From: Campylobacterales bacterium
GTDB lineage: Bacteria; Campylobacterota; Campylobacteria; Campylobacterales; JALSKU01
Direction of reading: 5' to 3'
NCBI GenBank assembly: GCA_027038235.1
Contig: JALVXV010000162.1
Location: 1-10,761 of the forward strand
DNA: 10,761 nt
Below, in pieces: positions 1 through 7,021 of this stretch. The notes under the pieces are model-generated. The model was not told the DNA's origin. It worked only from the letters and a program-made list of their open reading frames with translations, and made no database searches. The first letter of the stretch is position 1; every line of letters starts with the position of its first letter. The translations under genes were made by a program, and so were the position numbers.

Positions 1-1467
1 CTTGGATATGAGATAGTTTCAACAGGTGGTACTTTTAAGCTTTTAAAACAAAATGGTATAGATGTTATAGAGATAGATGAAGTTACAAAGTTTCCAGAGT
101 GCTTTGAAGGAAGGGTTAAAACTTTAAATCCCTATATACATGGTGGTATTTTATATCGCAGGGATAAGAAGTCGCATATAAAAGAGGCAAATGAGTTGCA
201 AGTTAGAGCTATTGACTTAGTTTGTGTCAATCTCTACCCTTTTAAAGAGACTATCCAAAAAACTGATGATTTTGAAGAGATTATTGAAAATATCGATATT
301 GGTGGTCCGACAATGGTAAGAAGTGCTGCTAAAAATTTTAAAGATGTATTGATCATTACTGATAAAGAGGATTATGAAAGTGTTATAAAGGCTCTAAAAG
401 AGGGCAAAGATAGCGAAGAGTTTAGAAGAGATTTGATGATAAAAGCTTACTCTCATACAGCAAGTTATGATAGCATGATAGCAAACTATATGAATGAGAG
501 ATTTAACGGTGGTTTTGGTCAAAAGCAGTTTATAGTTGGAAATAAAGTAGCAGATACAAGATATGGCGAAAATCCTCATCAAAGAGGGGCTTTGTATGAA
601 TTTGATAACTTTTATACTAAAAATTTTAAAACTCTAAAAGGAGAGGCAAGTTTTAATAACCTTACCGATATAAATGGAGCAGTTAAAATAGCAGCAGCTT
701 TTGGTGATGAAAAAGCGGTATGTATAGTAAAACATGGCAATCCTTGCGGTTTTGCTATAAAAGATACTCTGCTTGAGAGTTATACAGAAGCTTTAAAGTG
801 TGATCCTATCTCAGCCTATGGTGGAGTAGTAGCACTAAATGGAGTAGTTGATAAAGAGTTGGCACTCAAAATGAATGAGATATTTTTAGAAGTCATTATC
901 GCAGGTAAGATTGAAAAAGAGGCAGTAGAAGTTTTTGCAAAGAAAAAGAGGATAAAGCTTTTTGAGTTTGGAAGTGATAAGCTTTTAGTAAACCAAGATA
1001 GATATGACTTCAAGCATATAAATGGTGGTTTTGTTTTTCAAGATAGTGATAGAGTAAAAGATAAAGAGATAAAAGAGGCAAAATTAGTAAGTAAAAAAGT
1101 AGCCTCTACTAAAGAGTTAAAAGATCTTGAGATAGCATATAAAGTAGCAGCACTGACTAAGTCAAACTGTGTAGTATATGTAAAAAATAGTGCTATGGTA
1201 GCAGTCGGCATGGGGATGACTAGTAGAGTAGATGCAGCTCAATGTGCTTTAAAAAAGGCTAAAGAGTTGGGGCTTGATGTAAAGGGTAGTGCTTTAGCAA
1301 GTGAAGCCTTTTTTCCATTTCGTGACTCTATAGATGCAGCTGCAAATGCAGGGGTAAGTGCTGTGATAGAGCCAGGTGGTAGCATAAGAGATGATGAAGT
1401 TATCCAAGCAGCTAACGAACATGGCATGAGCTTGTATTTTAGTGGAAAAAGACACTTTTTACATTAA
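1..1467 (+). CDS. purH: Bifunctional IMP cyclohydrolase / AICAR formyltransferase, 5' end missing
   Basis: PurH carries out the last two steps of de novo purine synthesis in the cytosol: formylation of AICAR by 10-formyl-tetrahydrofolate, then ring closure to IMP. The frame is open from base 1, so the gene begins outside the window. 488 residues are visible, and about 20 N-terminal residues are missing if it has the usual length near 510. The N-terminal MGS-like IMPCH domain shows STGGT (codons 7-11), FEGRVKTLNP and NIDIGGPTMVRSAAKN. The transformylase domain shows YGENPHQ, the catalytic KHGNPCG (730-750), SAYGGV, SEAFFPFRDS and the family-typical C-terminus RHFLH. The IMPCH segment reads TLNPYIHGG where TLHPxxHGG is usual. 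A TTG at 196 is internal, not the start. No clear terminator separates it from the convergent gene 21 bp away. Confidence 0.97.
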   Translation, partial: LGYEIVSTGGTFKLLKQNGIDVIEIDEVTKFPECFEGRVKTLNPYIHGGILYRRDKKSHIKEANELQVRAIDLVCVNLYPFKETIQKTDDFEEIIENIDIGGPTMVRSAAKNFKDVLIITDKEDYESVIKALKEGKDSEEFRRDLMIKAYSHTASYDSMIANYMNERFNGGFGQKQFIVGNKVADTRYGENPHQRGALYEFDNFYTKNFKTLKGEASFNNLTDINGAVKIAAAFGDEKAVCIVKHGNPCGFAIKDTLLESYTEALKCDPISAYGGVVALNGVVDKELALKMNEIFLEVIIAGKIEKEAVEVFAKKKRIKLFEFGSDKLLVNQDRYDFKHINGGFVFQDSDRVKDKEIKEAKLVSKKVASTKELKDLEIAYKVAALTKSNCVVYVKNSAMVAVGMGMTSRVDAAQCALKKAKELGLDVKGSALASEAFFPFRDSIDAAANAGVSAVIEPGGSIRDDEVIQAANEHGMSLYFSGKRHFLH

Positions 1468-1488
1468 GGGCATCTTTAAAATTAAGTT

Positions 1489-2562
1489 TTATTGCTCTAT
1501 TATATCTTTTATATCTTCATAAAAGACAAATCTATTTTTTCCACTCTTTTTAGCATAGTACATTGCAATATCAGCATTTTTCTTTAGAAGTGTTTTTAAG
1601 TGTGCATCATTTGGAAATATAGATATACCTATACTAGCAGATAGGTAGTTTATATTGTTACTATATGGTTTTGCAAGAATCATAGTAAGATTTTTAGCCT
1701 TCTTTATTAGCTGCTCTTTATTTGCAGTAGGAACTATTACTGTAAATTCATCTCCTCCAAGTCGTGCTACTACATCAGCATTTGAAGTGGTAATTTTTAG
1801 TCTATTTGCTACTTCAACAAGTATATCATCACCTTTATCATGTCCTAGCTCATCATTTACCTGCTTAAAGCCATCTAAATCTATAAACATCAATGCAAAG
1901 CCTCTATTTTCATACACAGACTTAGCTATAAAGGTATCTAACTCTTTTTCAAAATGACTTCTATTGATAAGGTTTGTTAAAAAGTCATATTTACCACTCT
2001 CTTGAGTTTCATATAAATTTTCATATAAAGAGTGATACTTTTTATTTAATTTGTGAAGCATCTTATAGAAATATATAGGGATGATCAAATATGCTACCAT
2101 CCATCCAGCAGCAATATCGATATGTGCTCTCCAAAAATCTGAAAAATATACCACCAAAGCCCATGCAATAAATACATTAAATGTGATATATTTTAAAAAT
2201 CTAGTACCATATCTACTACTAAAACCTGCTATATGCCACAATAAAATAGCAGGAAAATATACAGAAAATGACCCCAATACAACAAGTGAGGTAGTGATCA
2301 AAAATACATCCATAAAAGATATGATATAGATACGAGTTACCTCTAATAGAGTTGGTGATAATTTTACAATAGTAAAGTATATAATATTGGATGCAAAGCC
2401 CAATATAAATATATCCCTTAAAGCTATAAGACCAAAAAGTATGGTATTGTTAAATAGGCTAGGTTTAAGTAGATAGATGACAATAGATGAGACACCTAAG
2501 ATAATAAACCTTATATATGTCTGTTCAATCTCTTCTTTAAATCTATTTTCTTCTGAAATCAT
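1489..2562 (-). CDS. Membrane diguanylate cyclase with RpfC-like sensor region (GGDEF)
   Basis: Predicted to make c-di-GMP from two GTP at the cytoplasmic face of the inner membrane. Of 357 residues, about 17-167 form roughly six hydrophobic segments, then a short linker, then one GGDEF domain (about 190-350). The domain has the metal-site stretch FIDLDGFKQVND (D228), intact GGDEF at 269-273 (codons 1744-1758), SIGISIFP and the terminal ADIAMYYAKKSGKNR. No EAL domain follows. The RxxD product-inhibition site five residues before GGDEF reads SNAD (260-263), so its arginine is missing. The membrane part resembles the input domain of the DSF sensor RpfC, notably SRYGTRFL, then DFWRAH, then LIIPIYFYKMLHKL. 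That match is from memory of the family. It is the last gene of the htrA operon, 40 bp after its neighbour. No good ribosome site precedes the ATG; a TATAAT does. Confidence 0.9.
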   Translation of the reverse strand: MISEENRFKEEIEQTYIRFIILGVSSIVIYLLKPSLFNNTILFGLIALRDIFILGFASNIIYFTIVKLSPTLLEVTRIYIISFMDVFLITTSLVVLGSFSVYFPAILLWHIAGFSSRYGTRFLKYITFNVFIAWALVVYFSDFWRAHIDIAAGWMVAYLIIPIYFYKMLHKLNKKYHSLYENLYETQESGKYDFLTNLINRSHFEKELDTFIAKSVYENRGFALMFIDLDGFKQVNDELGHDKGDDILVEVANRLKITTSNADVVARLGGDEFTVIVPTANKEQLIKKAKNLTMILAKPYSNNINYLSASIGISIFPNDAHLKTLLKKNADIAMYYAKKSGKNRFVFYEDIKDIIEQ

Positions 2563-2567
2563 TTCAT

Positions 2568-2573
2568 ATTATA
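2568..2573 (-). promoter_or_regulatory. Possible internal -10 box before the diguanylate cyclase gene
   Basis: TATAAT on the minus strand, only 5 bases before the cyclase ATG. There is no convincing -35 hexamer, and Campylobacterota promoters often lack one. If used, transcription would begin at or near the start codon, giving a nearly leaderless message. The 40-bp gap lacks a clear Shine-Dalgarno sequence, which fits. A chance match in AT-rich DNA is equally possible. Confidence 0.3.
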
Positions 2574-2602
2574 CAATATTTGAAATAAGATGAATATTAA
2601 TC

Positions 2603-3004
2603 TCATAAAAAATTTATTATTATGTCATAATTTTGATGAATACTTTGGGCAAATTTTTCTAAAAGTAGTAGAGCATTTGAACCATCATCAGGATAGCTTA
2701 CAATAGCATCTTTTTTATCCTCTATGGCATAAAACTCTTTGATACCATTAGCTATATCATATGCCACATTCCAATCAGCTCCGGGAGAGAAAACGACTAT
2801 ATTTTTATTACTTTTAAATATAATATCACTATTTCTTAAAATCCCTGATAGAGTTTTTACAATATTTTCACTCAAATTTTTATCAGATTTTATAAAAATA
2901 AGTGAAAAATCCCTATGATATTTATCTTCATATCTCTCTATCAAAGCAATATGATGTTTTATGATAGGAAATATATCTTTAAAATCTAGTTCAACACATG
3001 CCAT
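2603..3004 (-). CDS. Small stand-alone degenerate GGDEF-fold protein with intact RxxD
   Basis: A 133-residue soluble protein with no signal peptide or membrane segment. I do not recognise a named family, but its pattern follows the GGDEF nucleotide-cyclase fold. FSLIFIKSD (33-41) sits where the first metal-binding strand lies. LSGILRNSDIIFKS (52-65) matches the helix leading to the active-site hairpin, NIVVFSPG (68-75) the hairpin strand, and IVSYPDDG (101-108) the usual SIGIA-YP strand. GGDEF is replaced by NKNIV (66-70), so it should not make c-di-GMP. The RxxD inhibitory motif is kept as R57-N-S-D60, exactly five residues before the lost signature, so c-di-GMP binding is possible. It lies 12 bp after the kinase gene, with AAAGGG at 3013-3018 as ribosome site, and 40 bp before an active cyclase. 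A role as c-di-GMP effector or modulator is inference. Confidence 0.75.
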   Translation of the reverse strand: MACVELDFKDIFPIIKHHIALIERYEDKYHRDFSLIFIKSDKNLSENIVKTLSGILRNSDIIFKSNKNIVVFSPGADWNVAYDIANGIKEFYAIEDKKDAIVSYPDDGSNALLLLEKFAQSIHQNYDIIINFL

Positions 3005-3016
3005 ATCTTTTACCCT

Positions 3017-4252
3017 TTATGAGATCACATTTTCTAAGTTTTTAAATACAAAAATGTTCCATCCATCTTTATAACTATACAGTAATTGTAGCTTATGTGC
3101 CCTTAAAATATTATCAACTAGATAAAGTCCAAGGCCAAAGCTATCTTTTTGATTGCTATCGCTTGTAAATGGCTCCAAGTACTCTTTTAACTCTTTTTTT
3201 AGCTTTTCGCCTCTGTTTTTAAATATTATAGCCTTTTTGTTTGCAATGATTTGTACCTTTTTATCAGGAGAGTACTTTATCGCATTATCTATCATATTTT
3301 TTATAGCGATGCTAAATAGTTTAAAATCTACCTTGACATTGATCTCATCAGATTTTATAAGCTCTACTCTATCTTTATCTATCATAGCTAAATCTATAGC
3401 TTCATCTATTATATCAATAAGTCTAAAGCTCTTATCTTTAACATCCATAAAACCACTAGATACCTTCTCTATTGCTATAAACTCCTCTATTAAGTTGTGC
3501 AACTTTTCAAATACCGATATAAGTCTCTCCTTATTTTTACCATCAGGTAGCATTTCAGCAGTAATTCTACCTTTTGTAATGGGAGTTTTAAGCTCATGCA
3601 TTATATTTCTTAAAAATAAAATTCTTGAATTATTAAGTCTTTTTATCTGTTTTACAGCATTATCAAAGGCATTAGCAACATCAGCTATCTCATCTTCATT
3701 ATCTGATTTTACATCTATATCAAGATCTCCCTTTGCAAACTTCTCTATCTGGATTTTCAATTTTTTTAGTGGAAGAAGTTTTTTTATAGTAAGTATATAG
3801 GCTATAACAATTAGTATCAAAATTGATATAAAAATGGAGCCAAATATTATATCTCTACTTGAACTATACTTTTTATCTTTTAAAAGAAGTGAATATTTGT
3901 TTGTAGTTATATAGAGATAGGCACTTTTTCTATTTTTAAGTATCAAAGCTGTACCTATGGAGGATGTATGCTGATAAACTATGGGGGTATTATTTAGTAG
4001 ATAAAGAGCTCTTTTTATATCTTTTACAGGCTCCATATGAAACTCTTTTAAAAGTTTAAAAAAATCCTTTAAATCAGGTGAAAATGCCAACTGATACTGG
4101 ATAGATTTGGACATAAGAGCATATCTGTTTAAAAAATTCCTCTCTCTTTGCTCTTTGTCATATTGATAAAATAGTATAGAGGTAAAAATAACCCCTACTG
4201 CAGCCATTATAAATATAAAGGTGATACTTGAAAAGATAGAGGATTTTTTCAT
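3017..4252 (-). CDS. cprS: ArsS/CprS-like sensor histidine kinase
   Basis: Inner-membrane kinase that phosphorylates the regulator encoded just upstream. Its 411 residues comprise TM1 (about 10-29), a periplasmic sensor of about 100 residues, TM2 (about 134-155), HAMP (about 156-207), a HisKA H-box NIMHELKTPITKGRI with phospho-acceptor H219, and an HATPase domain with N-box NMIDNAIKYSP (N319, N323) and G2 box SFGLGLYLVD (371-380). The H-box wording is typical of the Campylobacterota ArsS/CprS group. The G1 box, normally DxGxG, reads NRGEK (346-350), so the adenine-contacting aspartate appears as asparagine. The start overlaps the regulator's stop by ATGA, indicating translational coupling. 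The CprS name rests on the conserved htrA-cbpA-hspR neighbourhood recalled from C. jejuni; kinase function is surer than the exact orthology. Confidence 0.92.
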   Translation of the reverse strand: MKKSSIFSSITFIFIMAAVGVIFTSILFYQYDKEQRERNFLNRYALMSKSIQYQLAFSPDLKDFFKLLKEFHMEPVKDIKRALYLLNNTPIVYQHTSSIGTALILKNRKSAYLYITTNKYSLLLKDKKYSSSRDIIFGSIFISILILIVIAYILTIKKLLPLKKLKIQIEKFAKGDLDIDVKSDNEDEIADVANAFDNAVKQIKRLNNSRILFLRNIMHELKTPITKGRITAEMLPDGKNKERLISVFEKLHNLIEEFIAIEKVSSGFMDVKDKSFRLIDIIDEAIDLAMIDKDRVELIKSDEINVKVDFKLFSIAIKNMIDNAIKYSPDKKVQIIANKKAIIFKNRGEKLKKELKEYLEPFTSDSNQKDSFGLGLYLVDNILRAHKLQLLYSYKDGWNIFVFKNLENVIS

Positions 4253-4926
4253 GCAATAAATTTATATCCTATGCCTCTTACTGATTTGATATGTTTTGGC
4301 TCCTTTGGAGATTCTCCAAGTTTTTGTCTAATTCTTCCAATGATTACATCTATGCTTTTATTGCTACTCTCTTCGCTAATGGCTTCGATATTATATATAA
4401 GCTCCTCTCTTGAGACTACTCCTCCCTCTTTTTTCATAAGATAACTTAGTATGCCATACTCTGCAGCTGTTAAATCTAACGGCTTTTTGTGGTATCTTAT
4501 CTCCTGTTTATTCTCATCTAAAACCAAATCTTTCTCTTTTGCTTCATCTTTAGAGTTTATTATCGTTGGTTGTCTTCTAAGTATTGTTCTTATTCTAGCT
4601 TCAAGCTCTCTTGGATTGTATGGTTTTGGCAGATAATCATCAGCCCCATTTTCAAGAGCAGTTACTTTATCCATTATATCATGTCTAGCAGAGGAGATGA
4701 TGATAGGTATGGAGCTACTCTTTCGTATCTCTTTGCAAACATCAAGTCCATCAATTCCAGGAAGTGTAAGATCTAAAATAACAAGATCAAAATGCTCATT
4801 TTCTAAATGTGCAAGACCCAGATATGGGTCCTCCACATTTTTTATCTTTATATTAAACTGTTCAAGATACTCTGTAAGAATTTCAGCTAACTCTGCATCA
4901 TCTTCTATCATTAAGATTTTTATCAT
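4249..4926 (-). CDS. cprR: OmpR-family response regulator, CprR-like
   Basis: DNA-binding response regulator of 225 residues. The receiver domain (1-115) has the acidic pocket E8-D9-D10, phospho-acceptor D52 in LVILDLTLPG, the SSA switch region near 78-80 and K101 in LPKPYNPRE. The winged-helix effector domain (about 128-225) ends in IRQKLGE...VRGIGYKF. The phrase LTEYLEQFNIKI...EDPYLGL is characteristic of the ArsR/CprR/RacR group of Campylobacterota. It lies 8 bp after htrA, and its AGGG ribosome site (4933-4936) overlaps the htrA stop codon. It overlaps the kinase gene by 4 bp. In C. jejuni, CprRS is linked to cell-envelope functions and htrA control, so this regulator probably acts on the htrA promoter of its own operon. 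That target is inference. Confidence 0.93.
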   Translation of the reverse strand: MIKILMIEDDAELAEILTEYLEQFNIKIKNVEDPYLGLAHLENEHFDLVILDLTLPGIDGLDVCKEIRKSSSIPIIISSARHDIMDKVTALENGADDYLPKPYNPRELEARIRTILRRQPTIINSKDEAKEKDLVLDENKQEIRYHKKPLDLTAAEYGILSYLMKKEGGVVSREELIYNIEAISEESSNKSIDVIIGRIRQKLGESPKEPKHIKSVRGIGYKFIA

Positions 4927-4934
4927 CTATATCC

Positions 4935-6368
4935 CTATCTATTTTTATAGACCAAAGGCAGTATAAAATTACCTCTTTGGACATATATTATACCCTTTTT
5001 TGACTTACGAACAGCACTTTTATACTCATTAATATTTTTTATAAGCATATTATTGACTTGAATGATGATATCTCCTCTTCTAAAGCCCATTTTGTCAGCT
5101 TGTGAATTCTCTTTTATATCCAGAACCAAAACTCCCTTTATATCTTGAGGTATTTGATAGGTATATCTTATCTTTTTTGTCAAATTTGTAAGTTTTAAAC
5201 CCTTTATAACTGTATTGCTATTTGATGCTACTATATTTGAATCAGGCATTTGGTCTAATTTTACTCTAAAAGTTTTAGTTATTCCATTCTCTCTTTCAAC
5301 TTCAACTCTTATTATCTCATTTGGTTTCATAGAGCCTACTAAATTTTTTAAATCATTAGCATCTTTTATCTTCCTATCATTTATTTTGATGATAAGATCT
5401 CCTCTTTTGATACCAGCTTTATATGCAGGAGTATCCTTTTGTGTTGCCAAAACAAAAGCACCAGTTTTGTGATCGTAAAGGGATTTAAGATCGCTATTTA
5501 GATTTGAAATTGATACACCAAGATAGCCTCTTGTTATTCTTCCTTTATTTATAAGGGTTAATGCTATCTTTTTAACCATATTTGAAGGTATAGCAAAACC
5601 TATGCCATTATTTCCTCCACTTCTTGTGATAATAGCACTATTTATTCCTATAAGTGCACCTCTGCTATCTACCAATGCACCTCCAGAGTTACCTGGATTG
5701 ATAGAGGCATCTGTTTGTATAAAGTTTTCATACTGATTTATACCAACTCTATTTTTATTTAGAGCTGAGATGATACCTTGAGTTACAGATTTGCCGACAC
5801 CAAAAGGATCACCTATAGCAAATACAATATCGCCCACCTTTAGATCACTAGAGTTTCCAAATTTGATAGGGGTTAAATTTTTTGCATCTATCTTTATGAC
5901 AGCTATATCTGTTTTTGGGTCAGTACCGATAATTTTAGCTTTATAGATCTTATCTGTGCCTTGCATTGATACTTTTATACTATCAGCATTTGCTACCACA
6001 TGGTTGTTTGTAACAATATATCCATCACTTGTTACAATAACACCAGAGCCTAGTGCATAACTCTTTCTCTCAAGCTTTTTTGGAAATCTCCTATCAAATC
6101 CATGTCCAAAAAAATCTCTAAAAAAGGGATTTCTATAAAGATCATAGAGTTGATTGTCTATTTGAATCTTCTTTGTTGTAGATATATTTACTATACTTTT
6201 TTGAGGCTCTTTAATAATGCTATAATATGATAATATCTTGCTAGGTGAAGCATTTGGTACTACTCTTTGTTTAACATCTTTTGCATTTAAAAAAGTTACT
6301 TTTGCTGATAAGTTTAGGCTAAATATGCTTAAAGTTGCTACTATAAGCAAACTAATTTTTCTTCTCAT
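4935..6368 (-). CDS. htrA: Periplasmic serine protease/chaperone HtrA (DegP/DegQ family)
   Basis: Degrades or refolds damaged proteins in the periplasm. Of 477 residues, 1-22 look like a Sec signal peptide (MRRK, hydrophobic core, cleavage after LSA). The trypsin-like domain carries the triad H123 (TNNHVV), D154 (KTDIAVIKI) and S228 (NPGNSGGAL). Two PDZ domains follow, about 280-370 (GYLGVSI start) and about 395-475. Length and layout match DegP/DegQ/HtrA, and all catalytic residues are present. It is the first gene of a five-gene minus-strand operon. A strong ribosome site, AAGGAG at 6376-6381, sits 7 bases before the ATG. The linked two-component genes and the divergent heat-shock operon fit an envelope-stress role. 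Confidence 0.97.
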   Translation of the reverse strand: MRRKISLLIVATLSIFSLNLSAKVTFLNAKDVKQRVVPNASPSKILSYYSIIKEPQKSIVNISTTKKIQIDNQLYDLYRNPFFRDFFGHGFDRRFPKKLERKSYALGSGVIVTSDGYIVTNNHVVANADSIKVSMQGTDKIYKAKIIGTDPKTDIAVIKIDAKNLTPIKFGNSSDLKVGDIVFAIGDPFGVGKSVTQGIISALNKNRVGINQYENFIQTDASINPGNSGGALVDSRGALIGINSAIITRSGGNNGIGFAIPSNMVKKIALTLINKGRITRGYLGVSISNLNSDLKSLYDHKTGAFVLATQKDTPAYKAGIKRGDLIIKINDRKIKDANDLKNLVGSMKPNEIIRVEVERENGITKTFRVKLDQMPDSNIVASNSNTVIKGLKLTNLTKKIRYTYQIPQDIKGVLVLDIKENSQADKMGFRRGDIIIQVNNMLIKNINEYKSAVRKSKKGIIYVQRGNFILPLVYKNR

Positions 6369-6397
6369 ACATCCTCTCCTTGAAAAAATTTAGCAAA

Positions 6398-6403
6398 AGT
6401 ATA
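6398..6403 (-). promoter_or_regulatory. Candidate -10 box of the htrA operon
   Basis: TATACT on the minus strand (5 of 6 to TATAAT), about 30 bases before the htrA ATG, giving a short leader that contains the AAGGAG ribosome site. There is no recognisable -35 hexamer at 16-19 bp; a direct repeat lies there instead. Assigned by pattern only. Confidence 0.4.
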
Positions 6404-6413
6404 AATCATGAAA

Positions 6414-6431
6414 GTAAATAAGAGGTAAATA
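6414..6431. promoter_or_regulatory. GTAAATA direct repeat, 11-bp period: possible response-regulator site
   Basis: GTAAATA occurs at 6414-6420 and again at 6425-6431, one helical turn apart (read leftward as TATTTAC twice). Tandem half-sites with about 11-bp spacing are typical of OmpR-family operators. The repeat covers the place of the missing -35 box of the proposed htrA promoter, as in class II activation. CprR, encoded two genes later in this operon, is the obvious candidate. Campylobacterota promoters also show periodic AT-rich tracts upstream of the -10, which could explain the pattern without a regulator. Confidence 0.35.
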
Positions 6432-6466
6432 GGCAATAATTCAAGTTATTTTTAGTTTTTAAACTA

Positions 6467-6472
6467 TATAAT
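6467..6472 (+). promoter_or_regulatory. Candidate -10 box of the OmpA-H3TH operon
   Basis: Perfect TATAAT preceded by a T-rich stretch (6446-6460) and no good -35, which is the usual look of sigma-70 promoters in this phylum. The implied leader is about 50-55 bases and ends in the GAGGAG ribosome site at 6521-6526. Confidence 0.5.
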
Positions 6473-6531
6473 ACAAACATATTAATATTTTCTAAAGAAT
6501 TTATTTTACTTTGTAGTGTAGAGGAGATGAT

Positions 6532-7020
6532 ATGAAAAAAAATAAAAAGAAGAGTATCTGTATTTTAATTTTTCTATTAGTGCTACTTATTATCATTTGT
6601 GTTTTTACAAAGGCAGGAAGTATCAAAGGAGTATCCAATCCTAAAGCTGAAGCACAAAAGATTGAAGCTCAGATCAAGAAGATAGTTGAACAAAAGAGTA
6701 TAAACTTTGAGCTTAATAAGGCTGAGTTAACTCCAGAAAGTATCGAAACTCTTAAAAAAGTAGCTGAGATTTTAAATAACAATAAACATTTTAAGCTTAA
6801 AATAGGTGGTCATACAGACAATAGTGGGGATAAAGAGCACAACTTACAACTCTCTCAACAAAGAGTAGATAGAGTCAAAGAGGAGTTGGTAAGAATGGGT
6901 GTTGAAGAGTATAGAATAACCGCAGTAGGTTATGGCGAAAGTAAACCTTTAGTACCAAATGACACTCCTGAAAATAGGGAGAAAAATCGTCGAGTAGAAT
7001 TTAATATAATAGGAGAATAG
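6532..7020 (+). CDS. Membrane-anchored OmpA-family peptidoglycan-binding protein
   Basis: A 162-residue protein with a lysine-rich N-terminus (MKKNKKK), one membrane segment (about 9-26) with no lipobox or obvious signal-peptidase site, a short helical linker (36-55) and an OmpA-like domain (about 56-160). The positive N-terminus predicts N-in, so the OmpA domain lies in the periplasm, tethered to the inner membrane. The peptidoglycan-binding pair is present: D96 in GHTDNSG, and R111 exactly 15 residues later in LQLSQQR, as in OmpA-type domains. NRRVEFNI closes the domain. There is no beta-barrel. It is translated from a GAGGAG site 5 bases before the ATG and ends 1 base before the next gene, so the two are almost certainly co-expressed. 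It resembles MotB/Pal-type anchors in binding mode, but no motor or Tol partner is visible. Confidence 0.9.
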   Translation: MKKNKKKSICILIFLLVLLIIICVFTKAGSIKGVSNPKAEAQKIEAQIKKIVEQKSINFELNKAELTPESIETLKKVAEILNNNKHFKLKIGGHTDNSGDKEHNLQLSQQRVDRVKEELVRMGVEEYRITAVGYGESKPLVPNDTPENREKNRRVEFNIIGE

Positions 7021-7021
7021 T

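Noticed and set aside
196..198. TTG as the start of a 423-residue purH product
   Set aside because: The same frame is open and PurH-like from base 1, including STGGT and the RVKTL segment, so the gene is cut by the window edge and not short.
3153..3800. 215-codon open frame on the plus strand opposite the CprS-like kinase gene
   Set aside because: Its product is a low-complexity Ser/Leu/Ile/Phe-rich shadow of a well-supported kinase gene, with no recognisable domain.
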